This document shows, piece by piece, positions 1 to 5,436 of a stretch of 5,436 nucleotides of DNA. A program made the translations under genes and the position numbers. The stretch is from JAUWVG01 sp964633715 (lineage in GTDB: Bacteria > Acidobacteriota > Aminicenantia > Aminicenantales > Aminicenantaceae): positions 1 to 5,436 of the forward strand of contig CAZWHQ010000109.1 of the NCBI GenBank assembly GCA_964633715.1, written 5' to 3'. Position 1 is the first letter of the stretch. Each line of letters begins with the position of its first letter. The notes under the pieces were generated by a model that was not told the DNA's origin, searched no databases, and worked only from the letters and a program-made list of their open reading frames with translations.

Positions 1-19
1 TTAAAAAAATAGTGGAGAT

Positions 20-51
20 GTCAACTAATGGTCAACAGTAGATTTGACCCC
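20..51. repeat. Repeat-like motif abutting the truncated 4Fe-4S gene
   Basis: GTCAAC occurs twice (20-25 and 31-36). GGTCAA (30-35) and TTGACC (44-49) form a perfect 6-bp inverted repeat with an 8-bp loop, followed by CC. Read on the minus strand the segment begins GGGGTC, which resembles the GGGTCGG-type motifs at 748-754 and 985-991. Such GGGTC-containing short palindromes recall repeats found next to REP-associated (Y1) transposases, but that is from memory and was not searched. The recognisable part of the 4Fe-4S protein begins just after this motif, so it may mark a junction. Confidence 0.35.
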
Positions 52-697
52 TTTTCAACTCGAGATCTACCCCTATGAAAATGTACGGCAATTGATGGAC
101 AATGCCAAGGTATTTTGCACTCACGATTGCATCTGTCGCAAGGAACAGGGGTTGATAGGGAATCCATGCGACAAGCCGATCGGCAACTGCATTTCCATGT
201 CCACATCAGAGCACGCCTTTGACATCAACTACAGAGGACGAATCGTAAGCCGTGAGGAAGCCGAGCGGATTATGAAAGAAGCGGAAGATGCAGGCCTTGT
301 TCACGCAACCATGAATATAACGGACAAGACCTACCACTTCTGTAATTGCTGCGCGTGTTGTTGCGGTTTTCTTCGAGGCGTGAGCCAGTTCGATGCTCCG
401 GGAATGCTCGCAAAATCAAATTACTGGGCTTCGATCGATCCCGACACATGTGCTGCCTGTGGGACATGCGCAGATGAACGCTGTCCGATGGAGGCAATTT
501 TGGAAAAAGACGATTATTACAAGGTCAATAGAGACCGCTGCATAGGTTGCGGTGTGTGCGTGTCAACTTGTCCTACAGAATCAATCTCCCTTGTGCGAAA
601 ACCCCCAGATCAATGCATCCAACCCCCTCCAAACATGGTATCATGGATGGTAGAACGCAGCAAAGATACGGGAAAGCCGCTTAATAAATTTATGTAG
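44..697 (+). CDS. 4Fe-4S binding protein, cysteine-rich, N-terminus missing
   Basis: This encodes a probable cytoplasmic electron-transfer protein whose substrate and partner are unknown. The visible 217 residues have three parts. An N-terminal Cys-rich part has C25, C29, C31, C42 and C49 (DCICRK, then CDKP and NCIS). A dense cluster follows at 100-107 (CNCCACCC). The C-terminus is a two-cluster ferredoxin domain: C136-x2-C139-x2-C142-x4-C147-P and C166-x2-C169-x2-C172-x3-C176-P. The first ferredoxin motif has four residues rather than three before the last Cys. Family members as I recall them carry about 100 or more extra residues before the EIYPYE-like segment. Here an in-frame TAA lies at 26-28 and the only early start is TTG at 44, inside an inverted repeat and with no Shine-Dalgarno sequence; the next Met codon is 95. 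The gene is therefore 5' truncated or broken, and expression is doubtful. The stop is TAG at 695-697. The family assignment is strong; the start is not. Confidence 0.8.
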   Translation: MTPFQLEIYPYENVRQLMDNAKVFCTHDCICRKEQGLIGNPCDKPIGNCISMSTSEHAFDINYRGRIVSREEAERIMKEAEDAGLVHATMNITDKTYHFCNCCACCCGFLRGVSQFDAPGMLAKSNYWASIDPDTCAACGTCADERCPMEAILEKDDYYKVNRDRCIGCGVCVSTCPTESISLVRKPPDQCIQPPPNMVSWMVERSKDTGKPLNKFM

Positions 698-740
698 ATA
701 TTTGAAATCAATTAATTTTTAATGGCGGATAATTTTATGG

Positions 741-998
741 GTAATGGGGGTCGGACCACAGCAACATATTGAAATAATTTATAAAATATTAGATTTTATC
801 TTTAAATCAGGCCTTAAATGACCATTTTGGAGACTCAAAACACACTTTTAAGAGAAAAAACAAGGGGGCCAGAAGGTACATATCATCTTCGTGAAGCACA
901 GGATCACTACAATAGCGATTTAAGATCTAATAACGCCTATTTTTGGAGCAATAATCCATAATACAATTAATAAGATAGCCTAGCCCGACCCTAATCAC
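741..998. repeat. Candidate MITE-like element with imperfect terminal inverted repeats
   Basis: The left end (741-758) and the reverse complement of the right end (981-998) agree at 13 of 18 positions, with a perfect GGGTCGG core (748-754 against CCGACCC at 985-991). The enclosed 222 bp is AT-rich and has no transposase. The ends could define a 258-bp non-autonomous element or a pair of REP-like sequences in opposite orientation. No clear target-site duplication is visible. The evidence is internal symmetry only; genome-wide copy number is unknown. Confidence 0.35.
818..961 (+). CDS. Doubtful small ORF, 47 codons
   Basis: An ATG-to-TAA frame of 47 codons lies wholly between the inverted repeats of the candidate element. 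AGG at 809-811, six bases before the ATG, is a weak ribosome-binding site. The product is polar, rich in Asn, Arg and Glu, with no membrane segment, signal peptide or recognisable motif, and I do not recognise it. A frame this short can occur by chance in such a region, so it is listed for completeness only. Confidence 0.1.
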   Translation: MTILETQNTLLREKTRGPEGTYHLREAQDHYNSDLRSNNAYFWSNNP

Positions 999-1071
999 AC
1001 TGTCTAAAAAATTAAAGAAAAACTTTTAACCTGCAAGGCGTCTGCGCCAGGAATATGGATAAAATACTAAA

Positions 1072-1100
1072 TTGATATCACATTTTTTTTAAGATTTAAG
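1072..1100 (+). promoter_or_regulatory. Weak sigma70-like promoter candidate
   Basis: TTGATA (1072-1077) and TTTAAG (1095-1100) are separated by 17 bp that include a run of eight T (1083-1090). The match is 5 of 6 at -35 and 4 of 6 at -10. The region is AT-rich, so chance matches are likely. Confidence 0.2.
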
Positions 1101-1143
1101 GTACTCTCATTATGTCACTATCGACAGGTATTCTCGATTATAG

Positions 1144-1172
1144 TTGACAAAGCCCATCGGCTTGGGCATACA
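1144..1172 (+). promoter_or_regulatory. Promoter candidate with consensus -35 and a dyad in the spacer
   Basis: A perfect TTGACA (1144-1149) is followed after 17 bp by a poor -10, CATACA (1167-1172, 3 of 6). The spacer carries the inverted repeat GCCCA (1152-1156) / TGGGC (1163-1167) around a 6-bp loop. A weak -10 with a dyad in the spacer would suit an activator-dependent or repressed promoter for the downstream signalling genes. This is inference from sequence only. Confidence 0.28.
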
Positions 1173-1240
1173 TCCATATAAACTATCTCTGATTCTCCTA
1201 TTCCAGCTGACCTGAAGCGATTCTCCGCTTACAGAATTGA

Positions 1241-1262
1241 ATCTGATTTCCCATCTGATTTC
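1241..1262 (+). repeat. Perfect 10-bp direct repeat upstream of the cyclase genes
   Basis: ATCTGATTTC occurs at 1241-1250 and again at 1253-1262 with 2 bp (CC) between, so the copies are 12 bp apart start to start. A partial relative, CTCTGATTC, lies at 1187-1195. The pair sits 66 bp before the ATG of the cyclase remnant and could be a tandem binding site or a simple slippage duplication. Confidence 0.4.
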
Positions 1263-1327
1263 TGTGCTCCTTCGAATAGTCAACATACTGAGTTCCTCTG
1301 TTTGAAACCTTAAAAGGGGGTGCCGCT

Positions 1328-1528
1328 ATGGCAGAAGATGGTTTTAAGCGTAAACTCACTGCAATCCTCAGCGCCGATGTCGAAGGCTACGACCGCTTCA
1401 TGGGCGAGTATGAGAATGCGACGGTCCACACGTTGATCATCTATCGGGAGTTGATGTCCACAATTATTCAGAAACACCTTGGCAGGGCCACGGATTCACC
1501 TGGAGATAACCTGCTGGCAGAGTTTTAA
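1328..1528 (+). pseudogene. Truncated class III adenylate/guanylate cyclase, N-terminal 66 residues
   Basis: The product matches the start of the soluble class III cyclase domain in proteins that open with a KRKLTAILSADVEGY-type strand. Both metal-binding aspartates are visible: D17 in SADVEGY and D60 in SPGDNLLAEF. The frame stops at TAA (1526-1528) right after that strand, so the beta-sheet core, the Asn/Arg transition-state pair and any C-terminal TPR region are missing. The other two + frames after 1528 show no continuation of the domain, so this is not a simple nonsense or frameshift mutation; the 3' part has been lost or replaced. A strong ribosome-binding site (AAAAGGGGG, 1312-1320) lies 7 bp before the ATG, so a short peptide may still be made. 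Catalysis is not expected. It is not a copy of the downstream cyclase, whose equivalent motifs differ (STDAEQYT, VVGDSMLAIW). A deliberately short regulatory peptide is possible but less likely. Confidence 0.75.
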
Positions 1529-1559
1529 AGTAATTTTATCCAGATATCTCTATCCAAAT

Positions 1560-1594
1560 GCAGTATCGGTGCTAAGTGAGCATAAAATAACTGC
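1560..1594 (+). other. Possible stem-loop in the leader of the CHASE2 cyclase gene
   Basis: GCAGT (1560-1564) can pair with ACTGC (1590-1594). Inside this, GTGCT (1569-1573) can pair with AGCAT (1579-1583, one G-U) around a 5-base loop. It lies between the cyclase remnant and the ribosome-binding site of the CHASE2 gene (GAGG, 1607-1610). There is no T-run, so it is not an intrinsic terminator. The stems are short and the fold may be fortuitous. Confidence 0.2.
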
Positions 1595-1618
1595 AGATTA
1601 ATCAACGAGGATTGGGCA

Positions 1619-3877
1619 ATGTCTCGTCTGTACAAGGCAGTAACCGTTGGCGTGCTGACAGGCATTTTGGGACTGATAGCCAGCCTTGTTACTGTTGGGC
1701 TTGATTTGGAAGAAAACATCGGTCTGGGTTTGTTGTTCAAGCTGAGGGGAGCGCGGGAAGCTCCATCTGATGTCATTATAGTGACTATGGACAAGGACTC
1801 TGCCGACAATTTCAACCTGCCACCAGAGCCCGATAAATGGCCTCGCTCTTTACACGCCCGCCTCACTGAATATTTGGTGAAAGAAGGTGCCGCGGTTATT
1901 GCCTTTGACATTGTTTTTGACAAAACCCAATCCACGGAACACGACCAATTATTTGCCGAAGCGATCAGAAACGCGCGTAACGTCGTCCTGTGTGAGTACC
2001 TCAAAAAGGAGACGGTTCCATTGACGAGTGAGGGGGGCGCACGTAAGGGATATGTGAATATTGAAAGACTGGAGCCACCTATTCCCTCGCTTGCAAGATC
2101 TGCTGTTGCCTTAGCACCTTTTCCCTTACCCAAAGTACCTGTCAGGGTAAGCCAGTATTGGACGTTCAAGACAGGTGCCGGAGATAATCCGACTTTGCCT
2201 ATCGTGGTGTTCCAAGTCTTCGCATTGAAGGTGTACGATGAATTTATCCGGTTGTTGGAAAAGGTTAGTCCATCTCAAGCCGAGAAACTGCCTGATGACA
2301 AGGAAACAATCATTGCGACCCAGGGCGTTGAAAAGCTAATCCTACTTCTGAGAAATATCTTTATAAATGAGCCGATGATTGCAGGAAGAATGGTGGAGGA
2401 ATTGCAAAATCCAAAGTCCATTTCTTTAGACGCGAAAAAGATTCATATCCTCAAATCACTCCTAAAGATGTACCAGGAAGCCAATAGTCACCACCTGAAT
2501 TTTTATGGACCACCCGGCACTATTACCACTGTTCCCTATTATCAAATTCTGCAAAGCCAGAAAAAATTGCCTGTCAACCAGAAGCAACTTGATTTAAGCG
2601 GCAAAGCTGTGTTTGTTGGGCTTTCAGAACGGTTGCGGCCGGAACAAAAAGACGGATTCTATACAGTATTCTCCCAATCTAGCGGATTAGATATCAGTGG
2701 CGTTGAAATTGCAGCAACCGCTTTCGCAAACATTTTAGAGGATATGTCTGTTCAGCCTATCTATTTTCTTTCGCATCTTGCCACTGTTTTTCTCTGGGGA
2801 GTTGTGCTCGGCATTTTTTGTCGTTTTTTTTCTCCCGTCATCGCCGCAGTGAGCGTGATAGGGATGAACTTAATTTATCTGGCCGTAGCCCAGTACCAAT
2901 TCAAGAACACCGGCATTTGGTATCCGCTGGTTACACCTGTGTTTTTTCAGGCACCCCTTGCTTTTTTTGGAACTGTCTTTTGGAAATATTTCGAGACGCA
3001 TAGGGAGCGTCAGAATATCAGAAAAGCCTTTGGATACTACCTGCCCGATAAGGTGGTGGATCAGATTGCAAAAGACAGTGTCGATATCAAAAAAGATGGT
3101 CAAATAGTCTATGGCACATGTTTGAGTACGGATGCGGAACAATATACCGCTTTATCAGAGGCCATGGATCCAAAAGAACTCGGCGAATTCATGAATAAAT
3201 ACTATGAAGCTGTTTTTGGCCCGGTAAAGCAACACAGTGGGATAGTGTCGGACGTCGTTGGAGATTCCATGCTGGCAATATGGGCGGCAGGGCATCCTGA
3301 TGACTCTCTCAGGAACCAGGCCTGCCTCGCAGCACTGGATATTGAGAGTGCAGTGAACCGGTTCAATCAGTCTTTTGATACTTTGCAGCTTCCAACTCGC
3401 GTCGGTTTACATTCCGGACGCATGTTGCTTGGAAATATTGGTGCTATCGATCATTATGAGTATCGCCCTATTGGAGACATCGTCAATACGGCAGCAAGGA
3501 TAGAGGAACTGAACAAATCCCTGGGTACTCGTATATTGGTGTCTGGAGATGCGCTGCATCAACTCGATGGTTTCCTGGCAAGAGAGCTTGGGGAATTCCT
3601 TTTAGCTGGGAAATCAAAACCAATCGTGATTTATGAATTAATATCCCGTATTGAAGACTCGAACGAAGAACAAAGAAGACTTTGTGCGACTTTCGCCGAA
3701 GCACTCAGAGCTTACAGGAGGCAATCCTGGGAGGAGGCGGTCAAAATATTCTATGAGTCCTTGAAAATCTATGGGGATGAGGGACCTTCTGTATTTTATT
3801 TAGAGTTTTGTGAGAAGTATAGAGAAAATCCGCCAGGGGAGATATGGAATGGAATAGTTTGCCTGAATAAAAAATAG
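1619..3877 (+). CDS. CHASE2 domain-containing class III adenylate/guanylate cyclase, membrane sensor
   Basis: This 752-residue inner-membrane receptor cyclase would turn an envelope signal into a cytoplasmic cyclic nucleotide. Order: membrane helix (about 8-28); periplasmic CHASE2 domain (about 29-378), with landmarks DVIIVTMD (51-58), AAVIAFDIVFD (91-101), NFYGPPG (294-300) and AVFVGLS (330-336); three membrane helices (about 380-402, 405-425, 433-455); cyclase domain (about 496-675); and a TPR-like tail (about 687-752). A helical segment at about 205-292 appears inserted in CHASE2. Metal ligands are D505 (STDAEQYT) and D549 (VVGDS). N623 and R627 (DIVNTAAR) are the transition-state pair. 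The usual substrate-selecting Lys is D545 and the usual Asp/Thr is R616, so ATP specificity is uncertain. GAGG (1607-1610), 8 bp before the ATG, supports this start, and an in-frame stop (TAA at 1583-1585) precedes it. The FecR-TPR gene follows after 18 bp in the same frame and is very likely co-transcribed. Confidence 0.95.
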   Translation: MSRLYKAVTVGVLTGILGLIASLVTVGLDLEENIGLGLLFKLRGAREAPSDVIIVTMDKDSADNFNLPPEPDKWPRSLHARLTEYLVKEGAAVIAFDIVFDKTQSTEHDQLFAEAIRNARNVVLCEYLKKETVPLTSEGGARKGYVNIERLEPPIPSLARSAVALAPFPLPKVPVRVSQYWTFKTGAGDNPTLPIVVFQVFALKVYDEFIRLLEKVSPSQAEKLPDDKETIIATQGVEKLILLLRNIFINEPMIAGRMVEELQNPKSISLDAKKIHILKSLLKMYQEANSHHLNFYGPPGTITTVPYYQILQSQKKLPVNQKQLDLSGKAVFVGLSERLRPEQKDGFYTVFSQSSGLDISGVEIAATAFANILEDMSVQPIYFLSHLATVFLWGVVLGIFCRFFSPVIAAVSVIGMNLIYLAVAQYQFKNTGIWYPLVTPVFFQAPLAFFGTVFWKYFETHRERQNIRKAFGYYLPDKVVDQIAKDSVDIKKDGQIVYGTCLSTDAEQYTALSEAMDPKELGEFMNKYYEAVFGPVKQHSGIVSDVVGDSMLAIWAAGHPDDSLRNQACLAALDIESAVNRFNQSFDTLQLPTRVGLHSGRMLLGNIGAIDHYEYRPIGDIVNTAARIEELNKSLGTRILVSGDALHQLDGFLARELGEFLLAGKSKPIVIYELISRIEDSNEEQRRLCATFAEALRAYRRQSWEEAVKIFYESLKIYGDEGPSVFYLEFCEKYRENPPGEIWNGIVCLNKK

Positions 3878-3895
3878 AAGAGAAAAGGGGAACTA

Positions 3896-5436
3896 ATGAA
3901 GCAAATCAAAGGTTGCATCTTAATCCAGACAATATTTATCAGTATATTAGTAAGTTATATATCTCCCAGCGCTGAAGCTGGAGAAACGTGTGAGAAATGG
4001 GTGGCCAAGGTTGTATCGGCTCAGAGTGGGGTCCAGGTTCGAAGAGTAAGTGAAACAGAGTGGATACCTGTCAAATTGGATGATACAATTTGCCTTGGCG
4101 ACATGATTCGTGTACAGGAGCGAAGCCGGGCAGCCATTTTCCTGAGTAACGAAACAATCCTCCGGCTTGATCAGAAGACTACGATTACTTTCTCTGGTTT
4201 GGAGAAAGAACGAACTTTCTTGCTAGATCTCCTCAGAGGTGCTGTCCATTTTTTTAGCCGGATTCCCCGGAGCCTGAAAGTAGCTACACCGTTTGTTAAC
4301 GGTGCAGTGGAAGGCACTGAATTCGTAGTAAGGGTTGAGCGCGACCAAGCTTTCATTTCGCTATTTGAAGGAAAGGTAGCAGCCACAAATGAGGCAGGAA
4401 GTCTTACTCTGACAAGTGGCCAATCGGCAATAGCCAAGGCGGGAAAAGCACCGGCCTTACATATTGTAGTACATCCCAGAGATGCTGTGCAATGGGCGTT
4501 GTACTACCCTCCCGTTCTGGAATATCGCCCGGCCGATTTTCCGGGTGGCACTGAAACCGATTGGCAAGGGATGGTTCGAAAGTCCATCGAATTCTACTGG
4601 AAAGGTGACTTGGACCGGGCATTTTCCAGTCTGGAGGGAGCGCCCGAAGATATCGCTGATTCGCGCTTTTTCATCTATCGAGCCGCATTGTTACTTTCCG
4701 TTGGTCGCGTTGAGGAAGCAAATGTTGATCTTGAGAAGGTGCTGAGTCTCGATTCACGAAATAGTCATGCTTTCGCCATTCAGTCGATCATCGCTGTGGC
4801 ACTAAACAAAAAGGGCAGAGCCCTTGAACTGGCGAAGAAAGCTATCGAGCTTAATCCTAAAGCCTCCACCGCAAGGGTTGCACTCTCATACGCAGAGCAG
4901 GCCCATTTTAACCTCCAAAAGGCAATGGAGAGTCTCCAGGAAGCAGTCAAACTTGATTCAGAAAATGAATTGGCTTTGGCGAGGCTGGCCGAGTTATGGC
5001 TCTCTGCCGGGAATCTTGATAAAGCGTTGGAGGCTGCCAAGGAAGCTGTTGCCCTAAATCCGAATGTTGCACACACACAAACCGTTTTGGGATTTGCTTA
5101 CCTTACCCAGATCAAGATCCGGGATGCGAAGAACGCTTTTAAAAAGGGGATCGAATTCGACCAGGCGGCTCCTCTCCCGAGGTTGGGTCTGGGATTAGCA
5201 AAAATAAGGGAGGGTGACCTGGAGACCGGCCGCATAGAAATTGAAATTGCCGCCAGCCTTGACCCAAACAACTCGCTGATCCGCAGTTATCTGGGCAAAG
5301 CCTACTTCGAGGAAAAACGAGATAAGCTGGCAATGGATCAATTGGCCATTGCCAAAAATCTCGATCCGAATGACCCAACGCCATATTTTTATGATGCCAT
5401 TCGAAAGCAAACGCTAAATCGTCCTGTAGAAGCACT
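3896..5436 (+). CDS. Secreted FecR domain / tetratricopeptide repeat protein (3' end outside window)
   Basis: The frame stays open to the window edge (513 codons plus 2 bases), so the C-terminus is unknown. Residues 1-28 form a Sec-type signal peptide (basic MKQIKG start, hydrophobic core, likely cut after AEA). The FecR domain spans about 40-185: an SxQxGVQV-like strand, W56, CLGD (66-69), SRAAIFL (77-83), LLRGAVHFF (112-120) and the central strands with ATPFVNGAVEGTEF (130-143). A linker (186-225) leads to TPRs. A small residue recurs at 275, 309, 343, 377, 411, 445, 479 and 513, exactly 34 apart, preceded by A242. C32 and C66 are the only cysteines in the visible mature part and could form a disulfide. 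FecR here is a periplasmic or outer-membrane module, not the usual membrane-spanning sigma regulator. The start is firm: AAAAGGGG (3883-3890) lies 5 bp upstream and no other start codon is in frame after the preceding stop. Relatives, as I recall them, may continue into a beta-barrel, which cannot be seen here. The CHASE2 cyclase next door is the likely partner. Confidence 0.93.
   Translation, partial: MKQIKGCILIQTIFISILVSYISPSAEAGETCEKWVAKVVSAQSGVQVRRVSETEWIPVKLDDTICLGDMIRVQERSRAAIFLSNETILRLDQKTTITFSGLEKERTFLLDLLRGAVHFFSRIPRSLKVATPFVNGAVEGTEFVVRVERDQAFISLFEGKVAATNEAGSLTLTSGQSAIAKAGKAPALHIVVHPRDAVQWALYYPPVLEYRPADFPGGTETDWQGMVRKSIEFYWKGDLDRAFSSLEGAPEDIADSRFFIYRAALLLSVGRVEEANVDLEKVLSLDSRNSHAFAIQSIIAVALNKKGRALELAKKAIELNPKASTARVALSYAEQAHFNLQKAMESLQEAVKLDSENELALARLAELWLSAGNLDKALEAAKEAVALNPNVAHTQTVLGFAYLTQIKIRDAKNAFKKGIEFDQAAPLPRLGLGLAKIREGDLETGRIEIEIAASLDPNNSLIRSYLGKAYFEEKRDKLAMDQLAIAKNLDPNDPTPYFYDAIRKQTLNRPVEA

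Larger units (their letters stand above)
698..1327. other. 630-bp AT-rich intergenic region
   Basis: No convincing gene is visible on either strand. The region holds the inverted-repeat pair at 741-758 and 981-998, a 47-codon reading frame of doubtful reality (818-961), a small GGCG/CGCC hairpin (1037-1048), a T-run (1083-1090), two weak promoter candidates, a small AAGCG/CGCTT hairpin (1215-1230) and a perfect 10-bp direct repeat (1241-1262). No GC-rich stem followed directly by a T-run is seen after the 4Fe-4S gene, so no intrinsic terminator is called. The right part probably carries the promoter and control sites for the cyclase remnant and the CHASE2 cyclase. Confidence 0.6.

Noticed and set aside
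28..78. ATG at 28 as the true start of the 4Fe-4S gene
   Set aside because: That frame reaches TGA at 76-78 after 16 codons and is not the frame of the ferredoxin domain.
1037..1090. GGCG/CGCC hairpin followed by a T-run as an intrinsic terminator
   Set aside because: The stem is only 4 bp and the T-run starts 34 bases after it, too far for an intrinsic terminator.
698..1327. tRNA, other structured RNA gene, or CRISPR array in the intergenic region
   Set aside because: No cloverleaf with a T-loop motif, no regularly spaced repeats beyond the single 10-bp pair, and no known riboswitch core was seen by eye.
1529..1604. A frameshifted continuation of the truncated cyclase
   Set aside because: The +1 frame gives about 25 residues with no resemblance to the expected cyclase strand, and the +2 frame stops at once, so the domain really ends here.
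1525..2169. A 214-codon open frame on the minus strand
   Set aside because: It mostly overlaps the start of the CHASE2 cyclase gene, whose domain and ribosome-binding site are clear. The minus-strand product shows no recognisable domain and fits a shadow frame.
4482..4745. An 87-codon + strand frame
   Set aside because: It overlaps the FecR-TPR gene in another frame, with no ribosome-binding site or domain.
4780..5076. A 98-codon minus-strand frame rich in Ala and Ser
   Set aside because: It is antisense to the regular TPR array; the composition is what the complement of Ala/Glu/Leu-rich TPR codons produces.

Overview
The window looks like an accessory stretch of a moderate-GC, Gram-negative anaerobe, most likely a sulfate-reducing deltaproteobacterium (Desulfobacterota, Desulfobacterales-like). 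This is inferred from gene content and family resemblance: a cysteine-rich double-[4Fe-4S] protein, a CHASE2-class III cyclase and a secreted FecR-TPR protein. No marker gene fixes the taxon. All supported genes are on the + strand.

Layout. (1) Positions 1-51 hold a short repeat-like sequence with an inverted repeat GGTCAA/TTGACC. It runs directly into the body of a 4Fe-4S protein gene (to 697) whose normal N-terminal region is missing. (2) Positions 698-1327 are AT-rich and have no convincing gene. They hold a pair of imperfect 18-bp inverted repeats (741-758 and 981-998) that could be the ends of a small non-autonomous element, two weak promoter candidates, and a perfect 10-bp direct repeat (1241-1250 and 1253-1262). 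(3) Positions 1328-1528 encode only the first 66 residues of a soluble class III cyclase with a good ribosome-binding site; the rest of that gene is absent. (4) Positions 1619-3877 encode a complete 752-residue membrane cyclase: one N-terminal membrane helix, a periplasmic CHASE2 sensor with a helical insertion, three membrane helices, a cyclase catalytic domain and a TPR-like tail. (5) After 18 bp, a secreted FecR-domain plus TPR protein starts at 3896 and runs off the right edge.

How the genes may work together. The last two genes are very probably co-transcribed and form an envelope-signalling pair. The CHASE2 domain and the FecR-TPR protein would sit in the same compartment (periplasm or outer membrane), and the cyclase would pass a signal to the cytoplasm as a cyclic nucleotide. 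The catalytic domain keeps both metal aspartates and the Asn/Arg transition-state pair. Both substrate-selecting positions are non-canonical (Asp545 where Lys is usual, Arg616 where Asp or Thr is usual), so the product cannot be assumed to be cAMP. The 66-residue cyclase remnant and the truncated 4Fe-4S gene suggest past rearrangement on the left side of the window.
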